Below are positions 35,476-46,800 of a DNA stretch of 64,000 bases, piece after piece (position 1 is the stretch's first letter; every line of letters begins with the position of its first letter). Location of the stretch: positions 12,438,301-12,502,300 of the forward strand of contig JAZAYU010000009.1 of NCBI GenBank assembly GCA_038501625.1, read 5' to 3'. This DNA comes from Corbicula japonica. Taxonomy: Eukaryota > Mollusca > Bivalvia > Venerida > Cyrenidae. The position numbers were made by a program, and so were the translations under genes. The notes under the pieces were generated by a model. It ran no database searches. It was given only the letters and a program-made list of their open reading frames with translations, and had not been told where the DNA came from.

Positions 35476-38400
35476 ATGGCTCCGAAGTTAATTCGCCGGC
35501 TACCACAAACGTTTCCACACAAGATCATTTTCGCAGTTTCTCTAGTGCTATGTCTCTGTGGAATCGCAAGCATAATACTAGGTGTGGTAACGTGGAGCAA
35601 GAAAGTTTGGGGGTATTACATAGGAACAGGCTTCTGGTCCGGAGGCATAATTCTGATTGGTGGGATGTTTGGCGTTGTTGCGAGCTGCATTCGGAACATT
35701 TGTACCGTGAAAACTTTCATGATCGTCTCTATTTTTGGCTGTCTTGCTTCATTAGCGATGGTCGCACTTGCAGCTGGCGGGCTAGATCCAAAAAGTGGAT
35801 TCTATCGCGGACTCAATAGCACAACCTTCTTCACTCATGTCATTCACGCAATATATCTCGGCATTGGTGTTCTGCAGTTAGCATTGTGTGTTCTTTCTGA
35901 TGGAATCTGTATTTATTATCTCTTTATTGAAAGGAGCGCTCAGTTGTATCGCGTCAGTGTCCGTGAGAAAGAAGGTCATAAAACAAAACCGAAGAAAATT
36001 CTGAGGGAAGGAAAAAATAGGTCAAGTACTGCAAGCGAGGCTCCGCTGGTAGGTGAAGACACATCAAACAAAATAACTAACAATAAAAAGAAACAAAGTA
36101 AACACCGACGAAAAAGCAGCGAACAAAATATTGAAGAGGGGGAAGAGGTATCTGAGAATCTGCCTGTTCCGTACAATGCAAATGGAACTTTAAACAGAGA
36201 GACTCTGCGCCGTCAAGAAATCGCCCTGGCCCAATCGTCACCCAACCGAGATCCCTATGGACGAAGCTCATCATTCTCAACATTCGGACGCCCGGAAGGG
36301 GCTGCGGACCGTATGTCCCTCATTGTTCATCCAACCGACGACAACGCTAGCGTAGCTGATACAGTCATATCTCGCACACAATCTCTCGACCCCCGGCGCG
36401 ATGTCGAATGCCATTATGCGCAAACTTTATTATTTGGTCCGCCAATACCCATAGAAGAGGACGATGAATTGCCTCCTTACGAGGTAGTAGATACCAGACA
36501 GGTTGAACGTAGAAGAAGAAGAGGTCTGCGGCGCCCAAAGAGTGAAGAGCTGCCCACAAAGCCCCCTGATAATCGACATAGTGTGCCGGTGCGAGGGAAC
36601 AAGAGGGACGATAAAAAGAGTCGTTTTTCTCTCACTCGATCAAAAATACCAAAAGGAAGGAAAGATAACTCTGGTCAAAGCGATATTGACAATGAGAAGA
36701 AAACAATATCAGATGTAAAGGTCACTTCTGACGGTCAAAATGTCGTCGTAAGACTAAGTAGATCCGCTGACTTGTTAGCGTTTGAAGATGAAACTGCAGG
36801 GAAACTGTCAGCTAGTCGGTCTAGTGTACACGAACAAGGGGTGGCTTGTAAAAGTTTTGCCCATTCCAGTGATATGATTCTAGTGATGGATCAAGAAGTC
36901 CTTTACCGACACAAACGTCCCCAGACACAAAGTCTGCGAGTGGACCGAGAAAAACGTTTAGACAGACGTCGCAAAGCTTTATCAGCGGAGATTAAACTGA
37001 ACAAAGATCAATTTGTTGCTCACCAAAGAATGCTGGGAAGAGAGCCCGGACTTCAGCACAGAACTAACTCTTTTGAAGGTTCAAATTCAAGTTTGTTAGC
37101 TAATAACAGAATAATGCCAACAAAGTTTTCATTACGAACTCCAGTGCGACAAATTGGAATGCCGTATGTGTGTTCACCGGTCCCTGTAAAACCCATTGTA
37201 GCTATACCACAAATTACCCCTCCCCCTAAACCACCAAGGAATTTTTCTGTAACATTAGAAGATCTCAAAGATCTGGATACGGATATGGATGCCGAGGTTG
37301 AAAATGTTTTCGCTGATATAAATAGACTGAACAGCGAAGAAGACATATTGGTAGATCGGGATGGGCGATCTTCACCGGAACCAGTGCCAGAAAATAACGA
37401 CGATGTGTTTAGTGAAACAACAACTGATACTAAGGAACTTGTGTTAAAGGATTCGCAAATTGACCTTAAAAATGGGGATATATCCACAGAAAATCACAGC
37501 GTACATAATCTTCAAGATAACATTCTAGAATTAAATGAAGCTAAGATTGAAGCAAATCACGAAACTGCATTAATGTCTCCTGCCATTGAGCTTGATTCAG
37601 GGCCAGTGGTTAAGTCACCAGAAAGTAAGCTAAAATTTGAACCCGTAATAAACTCGCCAGCTAAATTAACTTCGGAACCAATGGCAATGTCTCCGACTAC
37701 AGAGCGAGCATCCGTAACGGTTTTAAAGACTTTGTCAACTCCGCTAGATTCTGGACCAATGTTAAAGTCTCCATCAATAAATCTAGATTCTGGACTAGAC
37801 TTGAAGTCCGCAACAACTAAGCTAGAGCCTGGACCCGTGTTAAAACCTCCGTTAACAAAGCAAGATAATGTATCGGAGTTAAAGCCTCAAGAATTAAAGT
37901 TAGATTCTGGACCAGTGTTACAGTCTCCAGCAGCCAAGTTAGCTTCTGGACCAGAGTTAAAATTACCGTATGATCGCAAAAGTGAACTTATTAAAGATAT
38001 TGTGGATAGTGCGAGCATTAATGCTGGAATCGATGATAAAATGAATGGTGTTAAACATGAAGACAATTCTACAAAGCCCATTGATACCGTTACACTACCG
38101 GTATCGCCTGTTCTCAGACCACCCAGATTAAAAAAGAATTCAAAACACAAGAATGAGTTGAATTCCATAAACGTTAATGGTTTGGAGAATAAGGATGATT
38201 TGCTGAAGATAACAGACAAACCGACAGGTACTGTTCAAGCAGTTTCACCAAAGACTGAAAGCAAAGTTGTAAGTTTTGTAAAGGTTGCTAATGAAAATAT
38301 AATTTTACCAACATCCCCAACCTCACCAACAGCAAGGGTGCAAAAAGCGAAAAGACTTACGTATTCGCTAACTGATAATGATGTAAGCGTTTTTGATCCT

Positions 38401-39624
38401 ATAGGTGATGGAAAGGACCAAGAAGCAGTGATGGAGGTGTTTGAGACGGTTTCTATTCAGTATCCGGTAGAAAAACCAAAGCCGACTATTCCAGAACAAA
38501 ATGTTGAAAACTCCCAACCTCAGTCGGGTGATCGAGCGGAAGAAACACGCGAGGTGAATTCGCCAGAACAAAATAGTAAAGACTCAAAGCCTTCGTTAGA
38601 TGAACATTTCAGTCGGCATGACACCAAACCAGATTCAGAGACAGAATGGATGGCGAGAAATAGTGATACTGTTGATTCTTTATCAAATCTTCGTGTTCGT
38701 CTGCCGCCTCTGTCGCCATCGGAAAGAATTCTACAAAGAAAAACAACGAAACCTGAGAGTCATTGGACTTCTAGGGAAAACAGACCTATAGTCCTACAAC
38801 CAGCAGCAACTGGCATATCGAGAGATTTCAACCAAGTTGCATACGGTGCTAGACCAAAAACTTATCAGGAGCTTTTTTCACCTCTTAATCCCCCTAAGTC
38901 GGCATTTAACACGACATCTTTCCTGAAAACAACTGCAGAGAGAGATAAACGCATTTCAGTCGCAAAAGATGTTCCTTCTGCCAGTATAAACTCCCCCGGA
39001 CGTTTACCGGAAAATGGTTATTCAGCAACATCATCATCGTCATCTCAAGATGCGTCTTCAACTTTACCTTTAACAGCTGAAGCCCCTTCAATTCGTTCCG
39101 CAGCGTATTCCGCTGCAGGAAATAATTACACAAGACCAGTACTCTTTTCGGCGGTGTCGCCAGATTTACCACTGCGACCACGTGCAAATTCAGGTTCTGC
39201 AGCCTCGCCATATTCTAACAATACACCCCATGTGTTTGAACCTTGGCTTAGACAGTCAAAAAAATCGCCAGAGGCAGCCATAGCACCGGCTTCAAATGTT
39301 CACAACAGTGCAATAGAAAATCCCGTAACTATTACAGTACCTTCGTTGCCATTGCTACCGGATCTGGCTAAAGACACCACAGCCAATGGAGTAACAATTG
39401 CTTCAGTGGCTCCAATACCACAACCAAGATCAAGGTCTAGAAACTCACAAGGTGTGTTGCATCTGCCGCAGTCACAGAACTTCCGGCAGATGACAAATAA
39501 TTCTCAAGTAGCAGACGAGCAGGCGGTGGCGCTGTTACCGCTTCCCCAGCCTGGCCAGCCAAATCAGGCCCAAGATGATCATGACGTAGATGCGAACAGA
39601 CCGCTGTTTTCTGTTCTTTTATAG
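35476..39624 (+). CDS. CD20/ENTREP-like four-helix membrane protein with long disordered tail
   Basis: 1382 residues in one uninterrupted coding block, odd next to its intron-rich neighbours. Four hydrophobic helices at about 17-40, 49-71, 79-101 and 123-150, with both termini probably cytosolic. An NST sequon at 114-116 lies in the last outer loop. This spacing resembles the MS4A/CD20-like tetraspan fold, as in ENTREP/FAM189. The remaining ~1230 residues are charged and low in order: an Arg-rich patch (RRRRRGLRRPKS), an LPPY motif at 332-335 (LPxY, a WW-domain ligand form), a PPPKPPR SH3-type motif near 585, and a degenerate ~14-residue repeat, roughly KLDSGPVLKSP, at about 704-832. An adaptor or scaffold role at membranes is inference. 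Start chosen as the first in-frame ATG before helix 1. No orthologue name is assigned. Confidence 0.87.
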   Translation: MAPKLIRRLPQTFPHKIIFAVSLVLCLCGIASIILGVVTWSKKVWGYYIGTGFWSGGIILIGGMFGVVASCIRNICTVKTFMIVSIFGCLASLAMVALAAGGLDPKSGFYRGLNSTTFFTHVIHAIYLGIGVLQLALCVLSDGICIYYLFIERSAQLYRVSVREKEGHKTKPKKILREGKNRSSTASEAPLVGEDTSNKITNNKKKQSKHRRKSSEQNIEEGEEVSENLPVPYNANGTLNRETLRRQEIALAQSSPNRDPYGRSSSFSTFGRPEGAADRMSLIVHPTDDNASVADTVISRTQSLDPRRDVECHYAQTLLFGPPIPIEEDDELPPYEVVDTRQVERRRRRGLRRPKSEELPTKPPDNRHSVPVRGNKRDDKKSRFSLTRSKIPKGRKDNSGQSDIDNEKKTISDVKVTSDGQNVVVRLSRSADLLAFEDETAGKLSASRSSVHEQGVACKSFAHSSDMILVMDQEVLYRHKRPQTQSLRVDREKRLDRRRKALSAEIKLNKDQFVAHQRMLGREPGLQHRTNSFEGSNSSLLANNRIMPTKFSLRTPVRQIGMPYVCSPVPVKPIVAIPQITPPPKPPRNFSVTLEDLKDLDTDMDAEVENVFADINRLNSEEDILVDRDGRSSPEPVPENNDDVFSETTTDTKELVLKDSQIDLKNGDISTENHSVHNLQDNILELNEAKIEANHETALMSPAIELDSGPVVKSPESKLKFEPVINSPAKLTSEPMAMSPTTERASVTVLKTLSTPLDSGPMLKSPSINLDSGLDLKSATTKLEPGPVLKPPLTKQDNVSELKPQELKLDSGPVLQSPAAKLASGPELKLPYDRKSELIKDIVDSASINAGIDDKMNGVKHEDNSTKPIDTVTLPVSPVLRPPRLKKNSKHKNELNSINVNGLENKDDLLKITDKPTGTVQAVSPKTESKVVSFVKVANENIILPTSPTSPTARVQKAKRLTYSLTDNDVSVFDPIGDGKDQEAVMEVFETVSIQYPVEKPKPTIPEQNVENSQPQSGDRAEETREVNSPEQNSKDSKPSLDEHFSRHDTKPDSETEWMARNSDTVDSLSNLRVRLPPLSPSERILQRKTTKPESHWTSRENRPIVLQPAATGISRDFNQVAYGARPKTYQELFSPLNPPKSAFNTTSFLKTTAERDKRISVAKDVPSASINSPGRLPENGYSATSSSSSQDASSTLPLTAEAPSIRSAAYSAAGNNYTRPVLFSAVSPDLPLRPRANSGSAASPYSNNTPHVFEPWLRQSKKSPEAAIAPASNVHNSAIENPVTITVPSLPLLPDLAKDTTANGVTIASVAPIPQPRSRSRNSQGVLHLPQSQNFRQMTNNSQVADEQAVALLPLPQPGQPNQAQDDHDVDANRPLFSVLL

Positions 39625-39852
39625 TAATAGCATTCGAAAACTTTGTTTTTAAAAATTACCAAGACGAGCGGACTTAAGATACAACCACATCTCACCTATC
39701 ACTCTCAGACTGTCCTGTAAAATCTCGCTGATCGAACAAAAGTTGCGATTGAATACGAGAAGTGTTTATTCCTGATGAGTGTACGCTGTAAACATGTTTA
39801 TTCAAAAGCAGCTATGGACTGGATTAAATGTGTACAGTATTCCCTCCTTTGG

Positions 39853-39858
39853 AATAAA
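39853..39858 (+). promoter_or_regulatory. PolyA signal AATAAA of the membrane protein gene
   Basis: AATAAA about 230 bases after the stop codon, the first canonical hexamer downstream. A further AATAAA lies near 40170. Confidence 0.5.
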
Positions 39859-41029
39859 CTGATTTATTCAATCTGTCCACATATAAAGTTTTGTTTTACA
39901 TTTTAGGAAATCAATCTCACAAGCGATAATTTTACGCCAGTTTTTACATCTTTATTATGCATTTATTGGTTTTAAAAGTCGATGTATTGTTGATTAATAC
40001 ATGTATTTAAACTATATGTATATACTGTTTATGCTTTTCTCAGTGCTAGAAGATTTTATTGAATTTTATGCTGTTATAAACATATGCCAATAGTTATTTC
40101 CGTGTTTGATTTATCTGCCCAGAAAGTGTAGGAGTAATAGTACCTTTAGATTTCTAGATGCTTATTACATTAAATAAATGCAACGTGTAGCTGGTTAGCT
40201 TATGGGCACCATTTAATGAATCAGAGTCCATGACAAATGTAACTGTAGTCCGAATGCCGTTGTTTTTCTTTTTCATAGCTGGTTCATTTACTGATGTATA
40301 TTGTTTACAGTTTGTTGAGTTTCTGATCAAGATCTGATTGAAGCATTCAAAAATTGAACTTTGAATTATGAACTTGTTTAATCTGGCATTTTTGTCTTCC
40401 TCACCCAAACCCATTCGCCCGCATTCCCACCTAATATTGCGTTTGTTAGAAAATGTGTTAGGCATGTGCAATTAAGTCGTCATCAGTGTGGGTTTTCGAC
40501 AATAAAATTATGTTTATGACCATCTGGGTAAAAAACAGATACAGAAAAATAATAAAGCAAGAAGAAACTTGCCAAACATAGGAAAATGTCATCCAAGCAT
40601 AACCGACAAGACAATGAAATATAGAGTTCATTAAATGTCAGACAAGACTCACTTGACTTACAAATTGACACAGAGAATAAAGGCATAAAATATCCCTCAA
40701 CAAATATGTCAACCGCTCGGTCAGTGGCGCCAAACGTGAGTGAGGGTTCAATACACGATCCCGATCAAATCATGTGGGCACTTAGCTGAGCAAAGTATGA
40801 AGAAAGTCTGAGGGACGCGGATCGAGAACACAAATGTCCATGTATATATGTGTGCGTTTGTTGTTGTTGTTGTTGTTTGGGGGGGGGGCTGTTTAGCCAG
40901 TACACTGCAATGCGGCATTTGTTCTTGTCTTTTTTTTTATTTGTTATTAGGCTACTGGTTGGTGTCTGATGGGGCCGAATGATCAGCTATTTGAACATTA
41001 GCGCTTGTGACTCAAGGGTTTTAAGGGAA
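39859..41029. other. Intergenic sequence
   Basis: AT-rich, no gene. It holds a (TTG)n run followed by a run of ten G residues at 40857-40888. Confidence 0.5.
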
Positions 41030-41865
41030 CATTCTATGTGTCCTAATCTCTGCAGCTCTGCCTTTGTGTCCTATTCTCAGCAGCTCAGTTTATGTATCAT
41101 TTTCTCAGCAGCTCTGCCTTCGTGTCCTATTTTAGCAGCTCTGTCTATGAGTCCTATTCTAAGCAGCTCTGTCTATATGTATCCTTTTTTCAGCAGCTCT
41201 GCCTTCGTATCATATTCTCTGTTACATGGTAGACAACTCCGTTGTCATTACTTAGTAGACATTCATGTAGTACAGAGTTTACTTACTTTGAACCTTTATA
41301 TATTCATGCTCTCTCTTATAGCAGACACTTCTTGTTAAGGCCTCACAGAATAAACATGTAACGAACTCAGTGTTACTTGATCAATATACCCACATACCCG
41401 CGCACACCCACACCATAACATTCTCAGAAGTTATGCCTATGTGTCCTATTCTCAGCAGTTATGCCTATGTGTCCTATTCTCAGCAGCTCTGCCTTTGTGT
41501 CCTATTCTATGCAGCTCTGCCTATGTGTCCTATTCTCAGCAGCTCTGCCTTCGTATCATATTCTCAGCATCTCTGCCTTCATATCATATTCTCAGCAGCT
41601 CTGCCTATGTGTCTTATTCTCAGCAGCTCTGCCTATGTGTCCTATTTTCAGCAGCTCTGCCTATGTGTCCTATTCTCAGCAGCTCTGCCTTCGTATCATA
41701 TTCTCAGCAGCTCTGCCTTCGTATCATATTCTCAGCAGCTCTGCCTATGTGTCCTATTCTCAGCAGCTCTGCCTATGTGTCCTATATTCTCAGCAGCTCG
41801 AAATGTGTCGTATTCTCAGCAGTTCTGCCTATGTTCCGTTTTCTCAACAGCTATGCATCTATAAT
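41030..41865. repeat. 28-bp minisatellite in two blocks
   Basis: The unit is CAGCAGCTCTGCCTATGTGT followed by CCTATTCT, 28 bp. About seven degenerate units span 41030-41222 and 15-16 well-kept units span 41424-41865, separated by about 200 bp of non-repeat DNA. Two main variants alternate (TATGTGTCCTATT and TTCGTATCATATT). Because 28 is not a multiple of 3 and the unit has no stop in any plus-strand frame, all three plus frames stay open through the second block; these frames are not evidence of genes. Confidence 0.95.
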
Positions 41866-42544
41866 GCTTCTTGAACCGTAGTATTGCGAGCATTAAAAAA
41901 TACATAGTTGAAGTGTTCTGTAAGTCGACAGATGTCACGAAGTTATTATCATATATGTTTTCTGGCAGGCTATTACATGTATTATAAAAAGTCATGCTTA
42001 CTTCTTATATCCCTTATAAAGTATACCCATGTGACTGGGGACCGACATTAACTTTATCGTTATTCTTCTGATTTTAGGGTATCTATTACTTAAAAAATAT
42101 GGGCAAGTTTTTCTAGTCTTGATTTTGATGTGCATATTGGTAAAGTTGCCAAACAATTTCATAGTTTGGGCCTTTATCAATCTACTTTGTTTTGAGCATA
42201 TCACATAGCTTGCCACTGTTAGGTTGTCGTCTAGAGCTATCTTTGCTGCCATTATCATAAATCTACATGTACTTTGCACATTAATATGTACATCTTGGTT
42301 AGTTTAAATTTTATTTCTGGTTTGGTTTCAGTTAATAGATTTAAGCCAGGTTTAATTGTTTCTGTTCTGTCAGATTCCTGTTCTCTGGTACTTAAGATTT
42401 TTAAGGTCATACTTATTGATTAAACATTTGATTTTCAAAAGGTAGCTAGCAAGTTTTGTTATTTTGTTTGCAAAATGATAGAATACAGGACAGAAACTTC
42501 TTTGTCATTCCTTTTTATTGCTTTAAATCCTGTCCCATCTCCTT
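41866..42544. other. Intergenic, nothing recognised
   Basis: AT-rich spacer between the minisatellite and the SINE. Short open frames only. Confidence 0.5.
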
Positions 42545-42735
42545 TGAGATAAATCCGGGTGTTATTATGGCACAGAAAGATCCCAGATGGCCCTCTGGGC
42601 AGATTTATAGGCCAGCGCGGGTACATGGGTAAAACCCTCCGACTGATTTTCCGACTCCGAAAAGACTCGAACCCATAGGATGAGGGGACTGTGATTGCCA
42701 GTCAACGACCTTAAACACTGCCAAGGAGACCCAAC
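42545..42735 (-). mobile_element. tRNA-derived SINE
   Basis: On the minus strand the head reads GGGTCTCCTTGGCAGTGTTT, and TGGCAGTGTTTAAGG fits a pol III A box. About 45 bases on, GGGTTCGAGTC (plus 42664-42674) fits the B box, the usual spacing in a tRNA-like head. The tail (42545-42660) includes CCCAGAGGGCCATCTGGGAT on the minus strand, a hairpin-like body. There is no functional tRNA fold or intact anticodon arm, so I call it a SINE and not a tRNA gene. Confidence 0.75.
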
Positions 42736-42905
42736 TACTTATGTCGTCGATTTAATTGGTATCAGTCCTGTCCCACCTCTAGTCTCAATAATTCGACTGC
42801 AAGCACAGAACCATTATCATGTCTAAGAATTGAAATTGCAGTAGAACAATTGAGATTTTAATTCTTTTTGAGAGATGAGATATTTGGAAATATACCTTCA
42901 TGTAA

Positions 42906-43515
42906 GTCATTTCAACCTCTAAAAACTGAGACTTTTCAAGCCCATAATACATGAAGACATTTCAACTCCCAGACATTTCAGTTCAGAGTTAACCGTGTCA
43001 ATGTTTGCTCTAAAAATTCTTCATATTACAACAACAACATTTATTCGGCAGTAAGCAAATGAGTATTTTATGTAAGTGTGTCATCCATTAAGTAATTTAG
43101 TGTTAATGTCGAGTTCCCTTGAACTTTTCATTTGTTATCTTTAGTGAAAAATATAATTTATTAAATCTCGACGCATATTTTAAGATATAGTTTTCGTTTG
43201 TTCTATCTCGAGTTCCAATTAGTAACAATATTATATTTGCTGATATTTCAGATTTATTTTAAATGCAGAAAGAAATCATTGCCTATATTAGTCTTGAACA
43301 TTTTTTAATGTTTTCAATGCCTTTAAAATGGGGTTGAAATGTCTTCAATATTAGGAGTTGAAATGTAAATGGATGGGTTGATATTTGTCTTCATTTTAGG
43401 GGTGTAATGTTCGATGAGCAAGGAAAAAAATCATTTAAGAGGTTGAAAGTCTAGGGGTTGAAACGTTTTCTTTTTGTAGGAGGGGTTGAAATGTCAATGG
43501 TTTTAAATGTCCGAC
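42906..43515. repeat. Inverted cluster of ATTTCAAC / GTTGAAAT motifs
   Basis: CATTTCAACCTCTAAAAACT and GACATTTCAACTCCC on the left face GGGGTTGAAATGTCTTC, GGAGTTGAAATG and GGGGTTGAAATGTC on the right, around a ~350-bp AT-rich middle. It may be a decayed inverted-repeat element. No target duplication found. Confidence 0.5.
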
Positions 43516-43840
43516 ACCCGAAAAGTTGATTGTAGTTTATTTTCTGTTAATGACAGAGTCTACCTGACAGGCAGTCAGATGAGCCGATAACGATATTCTA
43601 GTTGCTAGAAATTGAAAATCAGCGCACGCGCTACATCACTTCCGCCCGAAGCGAAGCGAAAACATTTCAACACGACACATATTGCGAACATACTTTACTC
43701 GACGTACAAGGTGATTTCGCTTGTGTTTTGACTGTTTTTATACTGTATTGTCATAATTTTTGCCATAATGACTGTAATATAATCATGGGACCGTGAATTA
43801 TATGGTCTAAGATCATTTCAAAGAGACTGTTTGGCCAACG

Positions 43841-43850
43841 CGGCCATTTT
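43841..43850 (+). promoter_or_regulatory. YY1-like site just upstream of the RBBP6 start codon
   Basis: CGGCCATTTT lies about 35 bases before the ATG. YY1 sites close to start codons are common in housekeeping genes. Motif match only. Confidence 0.35.
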
Positions 43851-43883
43851 GTCCTTGTCTCAAGCTGTTAAAAACGTTTCATC

Positions 43884-46800
43884 ATGGCCGTGGTTCATTA
43901 CAAGTTCAAAAATAGCGTGGAGTATGATTCATTGGCGTTTGATGGATTGTCAATTTCGTTGAGAGATCTGAAGCAGGGAATTCTTCGAAAGAAAAGATTG
44001 AGAGCAGAGGACACAGATTTGCAAGTCATCAATGCCCAAACAGGAGAAGGTAAATTATGTGTATTAACAGTACCAGTGATATTTGATGTATAAGTTTTAC
44101 TTTAACGGGCTTTTGCAGTAACATATTGAAGTATATAACCAGGTCTAGGAAACGGCTGTTTTTACAGACTGTCTGTAAATTTATGGACAAGGGAGGTTAC
44201 AAAAGTTGTCAAAAGTTTTAATCTTGGTTCTACACCACATTGGGATAAAAATGAATAAAAAATCTACAAATAAATTAGTATTAAATATTGTAAATCAACA
44301 TAACTTTTTTTTAAAGATCATTTTTATGTTTAGACGATTGTGTGAAGTGTTGTTAGATCATTGATGACCATGTTGGAGAAGAAATAACAGTGAATACAAA
44401 CTTCTTTTTGTTTATACCCTATGTCATGCTCTTTGCTATCAGAATTAACAAAAATGCTTTAGGTTTGTGAATTTCTAAAATGTGTTAACTTTTGTATCAA
44501 CCCTTGTCCATAAATTAACGGACACATTTATCGATAAATAAACTGACAGTCTGTAAATTTACAGACAGTCCGTAAAAACAGCTGTTTCCTAGACCTGATA
44601 ACAGTCTCTTGAAAGTCGGTGTGCCCTCCAGTTTTCAAAAGCTTTTAAAAACTCCAAACAGCATACTAGGAAATCAATCCAGAACAGACTTTTTGATGAT
44701 TGCCAATATTTTGTTAACTACTTGTTTTGTTACAAGATGAACACGCTGTATATATATTCTTCATCTGGGTTTTCTATTTGGATCCGTATTTGTAGTTACC
44801 TGATCTTTCACAAGTCCTATTGGGGCTGTCTAGAGATCTTGTTATAAATGTGTATTGCAATATTTTTATTTCATTGTCGTAACCTTTTCCTCCATAAATA
44901 CGCATTTTCACTCGTGTGCACCAGTGGAGACCAGATCGGTTTCTGGTCAACTCGTACCTTAGTCAGCTTGTAACCTTTTTTGGTCAACTCGTACCTTAGT
45001 CAACTCGTACCCACTTTTTAAAAATATATTCAACTGAGTCGGTAATAAAATACAAAGGTAATCAGATTAAAAATTTAATGCAACTGAGAATGTACAGTGA
45101 ACATATAAGTATAAAAAGCATAATATAACAAGTGTAACAAGTAAGATTTTTCATCATAAATACAAAACTTTGATTAGAACACACACACGCAAATTTATAT
45201 ACACATATACAAAATATACAATGTCGAGCTGTGGCAGAGGTACAAGAGTGGGGAGTTTGAAGTATGTTAATCAGATCATCCAATTCTAAATGTGTTATAA
45301 CTGTAAACTCAGCGTACAGCTGTTTTGTATAAATTAAATTCAATTGGGACATTTTGGCGTCGTGATATTTTCGCAATTTTGGCACAAGCTGTTTCTTATT
45401 TGCTGTCCTAATATACATGTACAAAATTAAAACTTCACATGCAGAAATACAAAATACATACAAAGTAAGTAACGTGTCTCAACTGCTGGACAAAACAACA
45501 TTTAATTTATGTTTATCATTCCGGTAAACTGTTTGAATGTGCTAATCCTGCCATAAGCTTGAATTTTCTATATTTAGTAATAGGATGAAATATTTCAAAA
45601 TTGACATTTCAGATATATTCCCAACACGACAATCTAAATGAATTGTAAGTAAGTTTTAAATGAATTGAAACTAATTAAAATGTAAATTAAAATCACTAGC
45701 TATATTGAGCAGCTTTGATAAGTGATAAATAGCGTAAACGTAGCTGAAGACTTCAAGTGTGAAAACACGCTGCGTAATGGCCGTCTACAATCATTGCACG
45801 TTCATCAGTAACAAGAAAATTACCATACTCTCTTGAACAGCAAATGCAGTTCAATAGAACTTTGCACAAATACATGCTATGAATGCATCTTTATTTCGCA
45901 TATATTAAAATAGATGAAAAGGGAACTTTAAAAGCAACGTTCAAACAGTTTGTGACAGTATTTTGTCGATATACCACTTTGCATTTTTGCAGCAAGCATC
46001 ATCACTTCCGCGGCTCCAATGTTAAAAATAGTTCCTACACGCCTGGCTCCTCTGTAATAATAACGGGTATCGTTTTCATTTTAATTAATTATATACCTGT
46101 ATTCAAAGTAATTTACTCTTGTTTTATGATCTGTTTATTGTTAATAACACGCTTAATTGTTTATGCAGGTGCAGATAATAGCCTGAGGCAAGTGTCAGTC
46201 CTAAGTATTGAAATTAATTCTTATCAAAACAGTATTTCCTATGACCGATAAATGTGTGAAAACGTCCCAATTAGGCCACCTGTTTCAAGTTGGAAAGTGT
46301 GTGTCATAAAAAAAATGCAAAGAGATAAACGGAATGTCATTAACCACTTCATTAAGAAATGCTCGACAAGTTTTGGCACAGAAATAAATCATTTTATTGA
46401 TTTCGTATTACAATATATAAAGGCCGATACGTATGTTCCGTGATAACGTCGATTTATGTCAAAAAGGGTACGAGTTGACCAAAGATCAGGTACGAGTTGA
46501 CCAAAAAAGGGTACGAGTTGACTAAGGTACGAGTTGACCCGATGCCGACCAGATCAGCCGGCACACCATGCCGTCTGATCAGGATCTGAACTGGTCGCAT
46601 TTTGGTTAGAAATAACCTAATGAATCAAAATGCAATAAGGTGTGTCTATCATAACTTGTAATTGTAACCAGCTTTTACTTAAATAAAAAAAAATATTATG
46701 CACATCACTTACTGTGGCAATACACATGATTGCCATTGTGGATCAGATCAAGTCTGTTCGATTTCATGTCAGTGTGTATCAGATTTATAATTGGGTCAAA

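Noticed and set aside
35394..35819. 141-codon frame overlapping the start of the membrane-protein gene
   Set aside because: Shadow in another frame of the 1382-codon gene; its helices and later motifs are only in the main frame.
41424..41865. Regular 28-bp repeats resembling a CRISPR array
   Set aside because: Units are directly adjacent with no spacers, variants grade into one another, and the DNA is animal. It is a minisatellite.
41370..41881. Three overlapping plus-strand frames of 137-164 codons
   Set aside because: All are products of the 28-bp unit lacking stops in each phase; no start context or conserved domain.
42660..42735. Possible functional tRNA gene
   Set aside because: A and B boxes are present but the arms do not form a full cloverleaf and the sequence runs on into a SINE body.
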